Assembly: GCA_031549925.1 (NCBI GenBank)
Contig: JAVBPA010000008.1
Coordinates: forward strand, 1-44,781
DNA length: 44,781 nt
DNA from: JAVBPA01 sp031549925
GTDB lineage: Bacteria > Bacillota > Clostridia > Oscillospirales > CAG-272
Direction: 5' to 3'
The translations under genes were made by a program, and so were the position numbers. Each line of letters begins with the position of its first letter. The stretch's first letter is position 1. The notes under the pieces were generated by a model that made no database searches, had not been told where the DNA came from, and saw nothing but the letters and a program-made list of their open reading frames with translations. Positions 18,864 to 27,893 of the stretch are shown here, one piece after another.

Positions 18864-19646
18864 TTATTTATTTTCATTCAACTGTATTTTATTATATAAT
18901 TCCAATATTTTATTAAGCCTGTGATTTATACCCGATTTCGTTATCGGAGGATCGTGCATTTCGGCTAATTCGGTTAAAGTTACCTCTTCATTTTCAATAC
19001 GAAGCATAGCAGTTTCATATAACTCCAGAGGAAATTTTTTTATTTCGCCGTTACCGATAAAATATTGTATAGCTTTTATATATTTGCTTGCGGCGTCAAC
19101 AGATCTTTTTATATTAGCGGTATCAAAATTTGCCCGTCTGTTGGCATTATTGCGGTAAGTCCTTAATATCTGCTGATCTGTCAGCATAAAAGAAGCGTTT
19201 TGAGCGCCGATTAAATTCAAAAAATCCGCTATATGTTCATTGTTTTTTAAGTAAAGATAAATAGAATTATTTCTAAAAGCTTGTTTTGTTTCAATTCCAA
19301 AATCCAAAAGCATATTTCCGATATCAAAAGCACTTTCCAAATCGGGCATGTACAATTCAAGATGACTGGATTTTTCGGGATTCGATATAAAGCCACAATT
19401 TAAAAACACACCACGCAAATAACATCTCCGGCACGAATCGCAGACAAATATATCTTCATTCTCCACTCCTCCGCCGGATAAAAATTCAAGCGCCAGTTTT
19501 TCATACAGCAAAGTTATTATTTCGTTTTCAGCCGGAGGACGAAACATCAAAATGCCGCAAAGCAACGCCCTGCGGCAACATTTCGATTTTACGGCACATA
19601 AACAAAGGGCTTCCTTTGTTTCGCGGGAAAACGATGATGTTTTCAT
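18864..19646 (-). CDS. whiA: WhiA sporulation/cell-division regulator, short form
   Basis: The 260-residue protein matches WhiA: an N-terminal SFSRETKEAL and CCRRALL, a CRRCYLRGVFLNCG block near 70, IADFLNLIGAQ, a YRNNANRRANFDTAN block, and the C-terminal helix-turn-helix with TKSGINHRLNKI near 236. WhiA binds DNA and supports cell division or sporulation in Gram-positives. Typical members have about 310-320 residues. Here the distance between CCRRA and the CRRCYLRG block is about 45 residues, roughly 40 fewer than usual, so the first LAGLIDADG-like lobe is cut down. It starts one base after the murB stop, with no good ribosome binding site, so translation is likely coupled. Confidence 0.9.
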   Translation of the reverse strand: MKTSSFSRETKEALCLCAVKSKCCRRALLCGILMFRPPAENEIITLLYEKLALEFLSGGGVENEDIFVCDSCRRCYLRGVFLNCGFISNPEKSSHLELYMPDLESAFDIGNMLLDFGIETKQAFRNNSIYLYLKNNEHIADFLNLIGAQNASFMLTDQQILRTYRNNANRRANFDTANIKRSVDAASKYIKAIQYFIGNGEIKKFPLELYETAMLRIENEEVTLTELAEMHDPPITKSGINHRLNKILELYNKIQLNENK

Positions 19647-19647
19647 T

Positions 19648-20577
19648 TTAATCTATAATTCTAATTTCACATTCGATAACGGCATTAAATTTTTTTAGAA
19701 CCGTATCTTTTATTATATATATCAGTTTTTTTACATCTTCCGATGTTGCGTTGCCTTTATTAATAATAAATCCGGAATGTTTTTGCGAAACCTCGGCTCC
19801 CCCCACAGAAAATCCTTTCAAGCCGGATTCTTCAATAAGTTTTGAAGTGTAGAACCCTTCGCATCGTTTAAAAACACTGCCCGCATTAGGAAAGTCGAGC
19901 GGCTGCTTTTCTATCCGGTGTTTCATATTGGCGTCCATGAGTTCTTTTATGTCGTATATATCGCCTTTTTTTAAATTAAACACAGCCGATAATATTACGT
20001 TTTCCGTTCCGCTGAACATACTGTATCTGTACGAAAAATCCGCATTTATTCCATTAATTGTTTTTACGGATGAATCCTTGATATCATAATAAGTAACAAA
20101 AGAACAAACATCGGATATCTGTCCTCCGAAAGCTCCGGCGTTCATATAAACGCCGCCCCCGATACTTCCGGGAATACCGTAAGCAAACTCAAGACCCGTC
20201 AAACCGGCACGGTAAGCATAGAATGCCGCGGCTGTTAAGGAAAATCCGCTGTTTAGTTTTAGTACGCCTTTATCATCGTCTGTTTCCGTCTCTGACAATT
20301 TTTCCGTTAGTATAACCGCTCCTCTGTATCCTTTGTCTGAAAAAAGTACATTAGAGCCATTGCCTAGTATTAAAAATTTTATATCGGTTTCAAACCTTAA
20401 AAATTCAATCAATTCTATGAGACTTTCGGTATTATGAGGAGTTATTATATAATCGGCAGCTCCGCCTATTTTAAAAGTACAATAATTTGATAAAGACTCG
20501 TTTTCCGAATATGAATAATTTCGATCCGATAAATATTTTTTTAATTTATCGCCGGTAAAATTTATATCGCAATTCAA
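19648..20577 (-). CDS. murB: UDP-N-acetylenolpyruvoylglucosamine reductase
   Basis: The 309-residue FAD enzyme makes UDP-MurNAc, the second committed step of peptidoglycan synthesis. Seen are the FAD-binding region with LGNGSNVLFSD (71-81), GIPGSIGGGVYMNAGA (134-149), the active-site Arg184 in SYRYS, Ser234 in NAGSVFKR and a C-terminal Glu304 in ECEIR. It is of the shorter type II form. The start is TTG at 20577 with AGAGGA seven bases upstream and no ATG nearby. whiA follows with a one-base gap and dnaE after that. The rapZ and yvcK genes that often separate murB from whiA are absent. Confidence 0.95.
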   Translation of the reverse strand: MNCDINFTGDKLKKYLSDRNYSYSENESLSNYCTFKIGGAADYIITPHNTESLIELIEFLRFETDIKFLILGNGSNVLFSDKGYRGAVILTEKLSETETDDDKGVLKLNSGFSLTAAAFYAYRAGLTGLEFAYGIPGSIGGGVYMNAGAFGGQISDVCSFVTYYDIKDSSVKTINGINADFSYRYSMFSGTENVILSAVFNLKKGDIYDIKELMDANMKHRIEKQPLDFPNAGSVFKRCEGFYTSKLIEESGLKGFSVGGAEVSQKHSGFIINKGNATSEDVKKLIYIIKDTVLKKFNAVIECEIRIID

Positions 20578-20789
20578 ACAAATATCCTCTTGCAGTTTAT
20601 TATTTTATTTTTATATAATAATCCGACCCGGTACCATAACTTTTTCCGAACAAAATAAAATTCAAATACTTGAGAAAAACAAAATTATACTATGGTTTCC
20701 CGATATTTTTATTTTAAAGCCGCTTATTATAATATATTATAAAATAATTTAATATATTCTTCTGTTGTTTTGCTTTGAAATAATAAATT

Positions 20790-22016
20790 TCAATCCGAAA
20801 CAATAAATCTGTGATATATTTTTTTGCCTTTCTTTATAACAATTCCGTTTTCTATATCTTTGCTGGCAAAACTGTAATCAAAAGCTGTTATAACTTCATC
20901 TCCGGCAGTTATACCCCCTTGAGTTATGAGACGTTTCGCCTCACCCTTTGAAGGTGCGATTTTACTCAAAACAAGCATTTCTACAACAGATATTTTGCCG
21001 TCCGTAAAATCAGACTGCGAAAGTTCGGTTGTAGGCATGTCTTCCGAAACGCCTCCGCCGGCAAACAGTTGTTTTGCGGAAGTCTGCGCGCGGTCCGCTT
21101 CTTCTTTGCCGTGTATAAGAAGGGTAACTTCATAAGCCAATCTTTCTTTCGCTTCATTAAGACCGCTCCCTGTGAGCTGGGCATAACCGGCTATTTCGTC
21201 AAGAGGCATAAAAGTAAGCATTTTCATACAGCGTATGACATCATTATCATCGACATTACGCCAGTACTGATAAAATTCATACGGCGGTGTTTTTTTGCCG
21301 TCGAGCCAAACAGCTCCTTTTTCCGTTTTACCCATTTTTTTACCTTCGCTGTTAGTGAGTAAACGGAAAGTCATTCCATATGCTTCTTTTCCGGTTTTTC
21401 TGCGGATCAATTCAACTCCGCCTATAATATTCGACCACTGGTCATCACCGCCGAATTGCAAACGGCAACCGCAGTCCAAAAACAAACGATAAAAGTCGTA
21501 GCTCTGCATTATCATATAATTGAATTCCAAGAATGTGAGACCGTTTTCCATACGTGATTTATAACATTCTGCGGAAAGCATACGGTTTACTGAAAAATGA
21601 GGACCGATATCACGCAAAAAATCTATATAATTCAAATTATATAGCCAATCCGCATTATTGATAAAAAGTGCTTTTCCTTCGGAAATATCAATAAATTTTG
21701 ACATTTGCTCTTTAAAACATTCGATATTATGTGCGATAGTTTCTTTTGTAAGCATTTTACGCATATCGCTTTTTCCGGAAGGATCCCCAATCAATGCGGT
21801 TCCGCCTCCGAATATCGCAATCGGACGGTGACCGGCGCGCTGCATATGCGCCATGATTTTCATTTGGATAAAATGACCTATGTGCAAGCTGTCTGCCGTG
21901 GGATCAAAACCTATATAAAATGTTATTTTTTCATTATTTAATATGCGTTCTATTTCCGCCTCGTTCGTCATTTGCGCGAGCAATTCGCGGTCCCGGAATT
22001 CTGAGAATAAACTCAT
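20790..22016 (-). CDS. tyrS: Tyrosyl-tRNA synthetase
   Basis: The 408-residue class I synthetase charges tRNA-Tyr. The HIGH motif is exact (HIGH, 45-48) and KMSKS appears as KMGKT (227-231), which is common in TyrRS. The tyrosine pocket (GFDPTADSLH) and the QFGGDDQWSN segment are present, and the last about 60 residues are an S4 RNA-binding domain. AGGAGA lies six bases before the ATG. Only 88 bases separate it from recN, too few for a T-box leader, so unlike many Firmicute tyrS genes it does not look T-box controlled. Confidence 0.97.
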   Translation of the reverse strand: MSLFSEFRDRELLAQMTNEAEIERILNNEKITFYIGFDPTADSLHIGHFIQMKIMAHMQRAGHRPIAIFGGGTALIGDPSGKSDMRKMLTKETIAHNIECFKEQMSKFIDISEGKALFINNADWLYNLNYIDFLRDIGPHFSVNRMLSAECYKSRMENGLTFLEFNYMIMQSYDFYRLFLDCGCRLQFGGDDQWSNIIGGVELIRRKTGKEAYGMTFRLLTNSEGKKMGKTEKGAVWLDGKKTPPYEFYQYWRNVDDNDVIRCMKMLTFMPLDEIAGYAQLTGSGLNEAKERLAYEVTLLIHGKEEADRAQTSAKQLFAGGGVSEDMPTTELSQSDFTDGKISVVEMLVLSKIAPSKGEAKRLITQGGITAGDEVITAFDYSFASKDIENGIVIKKGKKIYHRFIVSD

Positions 22017-22104
22017 CGGTTTTCTCCTGTTTATATATTGATTTTATGTATTATTATTTTATACCGCTTAAATATTTTTTGTCGCAATATATATTATATA
22101 AAAT

Positions 22105-23787
22105 TTATTTTAACAAAGTGTCGAAGTTAATCATTTCTTCAGCAGTCTTTTTTAAAGTATCTGTTATTTTGTCACTTCCCATAATACGCGCAAGTTCATC
22201 AATACGTCCGTTATAATCCAATTCTTTCAAAGCCGTTTCTGTTCTGCCGCCGTTTTCTGTTTTGGAAATAAATAAATGCGTATCGGCTAGAGCGGCTATC
22301 TGAGGAGAATGCGTTACGCACAAAACCTGAGCGTCATTCGAAGTCTGTTTCAATTTTAATCCGATTTTATGTGAGGTACGTCCCGAAATCCCCGTATCAA
22401 CTTCGTCAAATATCAGCGTTTCTGTTCCTTCGCAGCTTGAAAGCACACTTTTTAAAGCTAACATAACACGGGAAAGTTCCCCGCCGGAAGCGATTTTTTC
22501 AAGAGGCATTAATGGTTCGCCCGGATTTGTAGATATCATAAAATTAATTTCATCTCCGCCTGACGGCGAAATATGATTTGTTTTTTTTACTTCGACTTTG
22601 AACTTTACTTTCTGCATATCCAAAAATGCAAGCTGTTCCGTTACTTCGTCGGAAAGCTTTTCTGCCGCTTCCAAACGTATATTATGAAGCTCGTCCGCGT
22701 GTTTTTTCAATACTTCTTCCGCTTCCGCATACGAAACGGATAATTCTTTAATACGCAGTTCCGAAAGCTCTATGTTGCTGAGTCTTTGTTCTGCTTTTTC
22801 ACCGAAACTTAATATTTCCGCAATTGAATCTCCGTATTTCTTTTTTAGCTTGAATATTATATCAAGACGGTTTTCTATTTTATCAAGCGCAGCCGAAGGA
22901 TCTCCGGTTTCGTCTTCGATTAAAGCGTAAGCCCGCTCCGCAATTTCTTCAATTTCATACCGGTAGTTTTCAAGTTTTTCCGCTATTATTTCAGAATCTT
23001 CGAGAACATCGGCGAGCTGGGATAAAGCGGCGATTGAAACTTGAATTAAATCCGAAGCGGATGAACCTTTTTCCGCTCTGTATAATGAATGGTAGACGAT
23101 ATTGGCTTGCTTTTCGATTTTTTCTATGTTTTGTATCCTTGAACGCTTTATTTGAAGTTCTTCTTCTTCACCGATTCTGAGCTTTGCCGCGTTTATATCT
23201 TCAAGCTGATATTTCAGCATTTGTATTTCACGTTCTTTATCTTTATCGCTGATATTTAATTTTTCAATTTCGCGTTTTATAGAATTGGCAGTTTCGTATG
23301 AAGCTTGAAATTCTTTTATTTTTTCTTCATCTGATGCGAATTTATCCAAATACCCAAGATGCTGCGTAAAATCCAAAAGTCTTTGGTTTTCGTGCTGTCC
23401 GTGGATATTTAAAAGTAATCCGAAAGCTTCCCGCTGAAGTGAAACCGGAATCGTTTTTCCGTTCACTTTAGTCTGTGATTTTCCATCTTCAGATATAGTA
23501 CGTTTTACATAAATAATCCCGTCATCATCGCCCGAAATTCCGAGCAAATCCAAAGCCGCCGCATTATCTGAACGGTTTACGCAAAACATAGCGGAAACTT
23601 CCGCGCTGCTTTCCCCTGAACGGATAAGAGTTCTTGAAGTTTTTGCTCCCAAAAGCAGACTTATAGAGTCGATTATAATAGATTTACCGGCTCCGGTTTC
23701 TCCGGTCAATACGGTAAAACCGTTGTTAAAATCAATATCAAGTTTTTTTATAACCGCGATATTTTCAATATGAAGCGACATCAGCAA
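22105..23787 (-). CDS. recN: DNA repair protein RecN
   Basis: The 560-residue SMC-like ATPase acts in double-strand-break repair. The Walker A motif GETGAGKS is at 29-36, a long coiled-coil region fills about 150-370, and the C-terminal half holds the ABC signature (SGGELSRVM) and Walker B (LIFDEVDTGISG). The frame opens with TTG at 23787 (MLMSLHIEN, which aligns with the usual MLxxLxIKN start), but ATG at 23781 is equally possible; the upstream site (GGCAGGCG) is weak for both. It is followed by tyrS and preceded by a hairpin-rich gap. The neighbourhood argR-recN is standard in Clostridia. Confidence 0.95.
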   Translation of the reverse strand: MLMSLHIENIAVIKKLDIDFNNGFTVLTGETGAGKSIIIDSISLLLGAKTSRTLIRSGESSAEVSAMFCVNRSDNAAALDLLGISGDDDGIIYVKRTISEDGKSQTKVNGKTIPVSLQREAFGLLLNIHGQHENQRLLDFTQHLGYLDKFASDEEKIKEFQASYETANSIKREIEKLNISDKDKEREIQMLKYQLEDINAAKLRIGEEEELQIKRSRIQNIEKIEKQANIVYHSLYRAEKGSSASDLIQVSIAALSQLADVLEDSEIIAEKLENYRYEIEEIAERAYALIEDETGDPSAALDKIENRLDIIFKLKKKYGDSIAEILSFGEKAEQRLSNIELSELRIKELSVSYAEAEEVLKKHADELHNIRLEAAEKLSDEVTEQLAFLDMQKVKFKVEVKKTNHISPSGGDEINFMISTNPGEPLMPLEKIASGGELSRVMLALKSVLSSCEGTETLIFDEVDTGISGRTSHKIGLKLKQTSNDAQVLCVTHSPQIAALADTHLFISKTENGGRTETALKELDYNGRIDELARIMGSDKITDTLKKTAEEMINFDTLLK

Positions 23788-23925
23788 TTACATCGCCTGC
23801 CTTTTTACTAAAAATTCTGTTACCGCCAATTATAAATAAATAACCGGAATATATTTATTAACAGCGGTTTATTTGTATAATAACCGGACTTTAAAAAAGC
23901 CCGCACGCACATAAATGAACAAAAC

Positions 23926-23972
23926 CTCAATAGTCAAATATTATTTTTTGCTTATTTGCATTGAGCTTTTTT
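23926..23972. terminator. Hairpin terminator-like element between argR and recN
   Basis: CTCAAT-AGT-CAAAT and ATTTG-CA-TTGAG form an interrupted stem around a 14-base T-rich loop. The plus side is followed by CTTTTTT and the minus side by GTTTTGTT. The minus orientation would end argR transcription; the T tract is better on the plus side, where no gene ends. Confidence 0.45.
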
Positions 23973-24032
23973 ATAAATCTTCCATAAATCTATTTTAAAA
24001 ATTTCTTACCGCAATCCAAAAATCAAGATATA

Positions 24033-24497
24033 TCAATCGGAATTTAGTGTATCCTTAAATCTCCTGCAAAATTCCTGGGCTCTCTCATTTGAACGCAGAA
24101 TAACAAGGATTGTATCATCTCCCGCTATACTTCCGACAATTTCGCTCCAATCCATCCCGTCAATCGCGGCAGCCGCAGCCTGAGCCATACCGGAATAAGT
24201 TTTAAGCACGGCGAGATTCTGCGCGCAATCTACTTTTATAATAGTTTCTCTTATAATATTTCTATATTTTGCGGATATACGCATATTTTCCTGCGCCGAA
24301 ACGGAAGGAACGGCGTATTTATATTTATTTTCTTTTGTTGAAACTTTTACAAGACCCAATTCTTTAATATCACGCGATACGGTGGCTTGTGTTACGTCAA
24401 ATCCGCTGTCCCTTAATTTATCTATTAACTCATCTTGTGTTTCAATATTATAAGAACCTATAATTTCAATAATCCTGTTATGACGACGATATTTCAT
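24033..24497 (-). CDS. argR: Arginine repressor
   Basis: The 154-residue regulator senses arginine and controls its synthesis and breakdown. The N-terminal winged helix shows TQATVSRDIKELGL (36-49). The C-terminal oligomerisation and arginine-binding domain shows GMAQAAAAAID and GSIAGDDTILVI, both diagnostic. It sits between nadK and recN as in Bacillus and Clostridia. A GGGGAG element lies about 13 bases before the ATG. I did not find a convincing ARG box in the short upstream gap. Confidence 0.97.
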   Translation of the reverse strand: MKYRRHNRIIEIIGSYNIETQDELIDKLRDSGFDVTQATVSRDIKELGLVKVSTKENKYKYAVPSVSAQENMRISAKYRNIIRETIIKVDCAQNLAVLKTYSGMAQAAAAAIDGMDWSEIVGSIAGDDTILVILRSNERAQEFCRRFKDTLNSD

Positions 24498-24644
24498 ATT
24501 TTACTTACAACTCCCCGCCTTTTATCTATAGCAACCCATTTTAAATAATATATACTATAAAACAAATAAACCTGATACTTTTTTTATGTTTAGGCATTTG
24601 ATCGCTCATTTCGGTTAGCTTTAATTTTTCATTATATTTTGCTG

Positions 24645-25442
24645 TCAATTTGACATTTTCGTATTTAAAATGTCACAAAAACTGTTGTTTTTCAGTCTTA
24701 GTAATTTTGTAGTAATCGGTGATTTTTCAATTTTAATAGTATCACCTTCGCTTAATTTGAAATTGTCATTTCCGTCGACAGTCAAATATAACTCTCCGCG
24801 TGTCTGTTTGTTGTCTATCACTTTTAATATAGAATCAGAACTGAACACAATAGGTTTAGCATACATTAAATGAGAACTCACCGGGGTTACACATATACAA
24901 TCTAATTTAGGATCAATAACCGGTCCTCCCGCCGCTAAAGAATAAGCGGTCGAGCCTGTCGGAGTTGAAATAATCAATCCGTCCGCGCGATAATGATTTA
25001 CATGACTGCCGTTGCAATAAAGTTCGATATCAACCATTCTCGCGACAGAACCGTTTGAAACCACCGCGTCATTCAATGCTGAAACCGTGTGTTCGATTTT
25101 TCCGTTTGAACGGATAATACAAACCGAAAGCATCATCCGATCTTCTATCGTATATTTTCCGGTGAAAATATTTTCTGCCATATCCAGTTCAGATGCTTCA
25201 AGTTCAGACATATAACCGACCCTGCCTAAATTTATACCCAATATCGGGATTCCGGCAGGTGCGGTTTCTCTTGAAGCGCGAAGTATCGAGCCGTCTCCCC
25301 CGACAACAACCGCCAGCGAACACCCAGTTATGCTGTCGCGTGAAACGCTGCAGCCGTGATTCAAAAAAAATTTTTCCGCGGCAGATGTAACTGCAAAATC
25401 AAGGTCTTTACCGCGAGCGGTTATAATCGCTATTTTATCCAT
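24645..25442 (-). CDS. nadK: NAD kinase
   Basis: The 265-residue enzyme phosphorylates NAD to NADP. It has the GGDGS motif (48-52), GINLGRVGYM, the LNDAVVSNG segment and the glycine-rich TPTGSTAYSLAAGGP near 160-175, all typical. GGAAAGA lies six bases before the ATG. It is 43 bases downstream of tlyA on the same strand, the common clostridial order, and is followed by argR after 147 bases. Confidence 0.97.
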   Translation of the reverse strand: MDKIAIITARGKDLDFAVTSAAEKFFLNHGCSVSRDSITGCSLAVVVGGDGSILRASRETAPAGIPILGINLGRVGYMSELEASELDMAENIFTGKYTIEDRMMLSVCIIRSNGKIEHTVSALNDAVVSNGSVARMVDIELYCNGSHVNHYRADGLIISTPTGSTAYSLAAGGPVIDPKLDCICVTPVSSHLMYAKPIVFSSDSILKVIDNKQTRGELYLTVDGNDNFKLSEGDTIKIEKSPITTKLLRLKNNSFCDILNTKMSN

Positions 25443-25485
25443 TTAAAATCTTTCCGACTCTACAAATCGAATAATTTGTATGAAT

Positions 25486-26259
25486 TTATTTAACTATCTG
25501 ATTTATATATGACAAATCAATTGATTTTTTGTTTTTGTAAAACAACGCAAGATATTCTGTATTTCCGTCTCCGCCTTTTATAGGAGAGTTCATAAGAGAA
25601 ACACATCCGAAACCGTATAAAGCCGCTTTTTGAACCAAAGTCATAATTGCATCACAGTGAAGCTTCTTGTCACGTATTATCCCGTTTTTGCCGACAAATT
25701 CCTTACCGACTTCAAACTGAGGTTTTATGAGTGTTATAAGAGGTGCATTTTCATCCAGTAATTCTGAAATCGCTCCGTAAAGCAGACTTTGCGAAATAAA
25801 TGATACATCAACTGTAATAATACCCGCTTTTTCTCCGCCGATATCTTCAATTTTCAAATATCTAGCGTTAAAGCCTTCTCTCAATATAATTCTCGGATCA
25901 TGTTTTAATGATTCGTGCATTTGTTCTTTTCCCGAATCGAAAGCGTATACTTTTTCAGCGCCGTATCTTAACAAACATTCGGTAAATCCTCCGGTTGAAG
26001 AACCGATATCAACCGCGGTTAATTTTGCCGGAGATATTTTAAATTCATATAAAGCTCCCTCAAGCTTCAATCCGCCTCTTCCGACATATTCATACTCAAT
26101 TGATTTTTTAATTTCTATATGATCGGTTTCATTAATTTCGTATGCCGGTTTTTTTATACATTTTCCGTTTACAAATATACATCCGCTTAAAATAAGCTGT
26201 TGTGCTTTATTGCGGCTCATTGAAACTCCCGCCCGGGTTATCAGTAAATCAAGTCTCAT
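25486..26259 (-). CDS. tlyA: TlyA family rRNA 2'-O-methyltransferase / hemolysin-like protein
   Basis: The 257-residue protein has an N-terminal S4 domain (about 1-60, MRLDLLITRAGVSMSRNKA) and an FtsJ-like methyltransferase domain with the SAM motif DIGSSTGGFTE (84-94) and the TVDVSFIS strand. In Mycobacterium TlyA methylates 16S and 23S rRNA; the haemolysin name is historical. It precedes nadK as usual. The ribosome binding site is weak. In many Clostridia dxs lies directly upstream; here there is a 310-base gap instead. Confidence 0.93.
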   Translation of the reverse strand: MRLDLLITRAGVSMSRNKAQQLILSGCIFVNGKCIKKPAYEINETDHIEIKKSIEYEYVGRGGLKLEGALYEFKISPAKLTAVDIGSSTGGFTECLLRYGAEKVYAFDSGKEQMHESLKHDPRIILREGFNARYLKIEDIGGEKAGIITVDVSFISQSLLYGAISELLDENAPLITLIKPQFEVGKEFVGKNGIIRDKKLHCDAIMTLVQKAALYGFGCVSLMNSPIKGGDGNTEYLALFYKNKKSIDLSYINQIVK

Positions 26260-26569
26260 ATTACATCAAATCATTCTAAACAAATTCTCTTTTAATATAC
26301 AAATTATATCATATCTATTTAAAAATTACAACCATGTATACTTCTATTTAATAATCTATTAAAAAAATAACTTCTTGTTCAAGTAAAAGAGGTAAATATA
26401 ATCAAACTATATAAACATAAAGTTATTTTATATTTACAGTAGATCAACGATAAAATAAATCAAAAACATACAAATAAAAACTTCGATAGATAGGTTTTAT
26501 TTGTTTATCTCTAATATAATATTTTAAAGCCGGGTTACTATACTAAAAAACAAGACAGGAAGTTAAATT
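26260..26569. other. AT-rich intergenic gap, 310 bases
   Basis: No coding frame on either strand. It holds a weak hairpin (26472-26502) that may end the nusB operon, and presumably the promoter of the tlyA-nadK unit, for which I found no clear boxes. Confidence 0.55.
26460..26502 (-). terminator. Possible terminator of the nusB operon
   Basis: Minus strand AAATAAAAC pairs with GTTTTTATTT (one bulged base) around a 12-base loop, followed by GTATGTTTTTG. The stem is almost all A-T, so it is weak. It lies about 70 bases past the PAP2-like gene stop. Confidence 0.35.
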
Positions 26570-27031
26570 TTATACACCGTATATTAATCCGAAAATGACC
26601 GCAATCATAACCCCTAGCACCGCACCGGCAAAAACCTGCACAGGAGTATGTCCGACGAGTTCCTTTAATCTTTTCGGCATTTGTTCTGTTTTGCCTACCT
26701 GTAAATCCTCAACAATTTTATTTAATATTTTAGCTTGTTCTCCGGCAGACCTGCGAACTCCGGCTGCGTCGTACATAACAATAAAAGCCAGCACAAAAGA
26801 AAGCGCAAATTCGATAGAATCAAATCCGTTTGCCCTGCCGATGGAAGTAGCGAGAGCGCAGACAGTCGCTGAGTGAGAACTCGGCATACCGCCTGAACCG
26901 ATCAAAGTATAAAAATTAAATTTTTTTGTACGTATTATACATATTACCGTTTTTATAATTTGAGCCGATATCCAGCCGATAAACGCCGATACAACCGGAT
27001 AATTTTTAAATATTAAAACAAATTCATTCAT
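26570..27031 (-). CDS. Divergent PAP2 family membrane protein (DUF212)
   Basis: The 153-residue protein has three to four hydrophobic helices. GSGGMPSSHSATV (45-57) is the phosphatase-like SxSH segment of this family, and RRSAGEQAKILN follows near 87. It is the DUF212 / YuiD type, an acid-phosphatase-related family of unknown substrate. Its place directly after ispA suggests a prenyl- or lipid-diphosphate substrate, but this is inference. The start is an ATG at 27031; another ATG four bases upstream opens a three-codon frame only. It is the last gene of the nusB operon. Confidence 0.9.
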   Translation of the reverse strand: MNEFVLIFKNYPVVSAFIGWISAQIIKTVICIIRTKKFNFYTLIGSGGMPSSHSATVCALATSIGRANGFDSIEFALSFVLAFIVMYDAAGVRRSAGEQAKILNKIVEDLQVGKTEQMPKRLKELVGHTPVQVFAGAVLGVMIAVIFGLIYGV

Positions 27032-27053
27032 TCATTTTATCCCAACGGTAATT

Positions 27054-27893
27054 TTAATTTTTTCTTATCTGCATATAACGCGCGATACCGCATAAGATAT
27101 CGTTTCCCTCTACATTTGATATAGCTGTACATGCTTCATCGGTCAGCTTCTGCGAAAGATTTTGTGCCGCTTCTTTATCCATAAAAGTGAGAAATGTACT
27201 TTTTTCGCCGTCGGTTCCGTCGTCCATAATATCGTCTGTAATTTGAAAAGCGAGACCTATTCCCGCCGCATAATCGATAGCAGGCTGATAATCGGTTTTT
27301 CCTGCCGCAATACATCCCAATACACAGGATGCCGCGAACATTTTTCCGGTTTTCAAATTATTCATCAGAATCATTGTTTCATAATCAAGTCCGCTTTCCA
27401 TGTCGAAAACTTGTCCGCCTACCATACCGCATACTCCCGCGCATTTTGAAAGAAAGCGAACAGCCTCAACGATTAATTCCGGAGCTAAAAATTTATTTTC
27501 TGTTATAATTTCAAGTGCTAAAGCTAAAAGAGCGTCCCCTGCCAAGAGAGCTTTTGCTTCCCCGTATTTTTTATGACATGAAAGCTTACCGCGGCGGTAA
27601 TCGTCATTATCCATACAAGGAAGATCATCATGAATCAAAGAATAACAATGGATAAATTCAACCGCACAAGCAAGAGGGATTGCAGCTTCGTCTTCTCCTC
27701 CGTATAAACGGCAAAATTCAAGAACTAGAGTAGGTCTTATCCTTTTCCCTCCGTCTAAAACCGCGTATTTTATAACATCGTCAAACTCTTTGTTTCCGGA
27801 AGAAATTTCGGATAAATATGTTTTCAGAGCATTTTCAATTAAATCTGAATTATTGCGTATTCTTTCCGAAATCTTGTTCATCATATGATCCAT
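27054..27893 (-). CDS. ispA: Polyprenyl synthetase, farnesyl diphosphate synthase type
   Basis: The 279-residue enzyme condenses isoprenyl diphosphates, probably to farnesyl or geranylgeranyl diphosphate for undecaprenyl carriers and quinones. Seen are GGKRIRP (48-54), the first aspartate-rich motif DDLPCMDND (89-97) and the second, FQITDDIMDD, near 217. The frame starts at 27893, but AGGATGGA fits better with the ATG pair at 27884/27881. Either way it overlaps xseB by 32-44 bases, so the two are translationally coupled. The usual next gene, dxs, is not here. Confidence 0.94.
   Translation of the reverse strand: MDHMMNKISERIRNNSDLIENALKTYLSEISSGNKEFDDVIKYAVLDGGKRIRPTLVLEFCRLYGGEDEAAIPLACAVEFIHCYSLIHDDLPCMDNDDYRRGKLSCHKKYGEAKALLAGDALLALALEIITENKFLAPELIVEAVRFLSKCAGVCGMVGGQVFDMESGLDYETMILMNNLKTGKMFAASCVLGCIAAGKTDYQPAIDYAAGIGLAFQITDDIMDDGTDGEKSTFLTFMDKEAAQNLSQKLTDEACTAISNVEGNDILCGIARYMQIRKN

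Noticed and set aside
22017..22104. T-box riboswitch before tyrS
   Set aside because: Only 88 bases are available and no T-box sequence or stem is seen.
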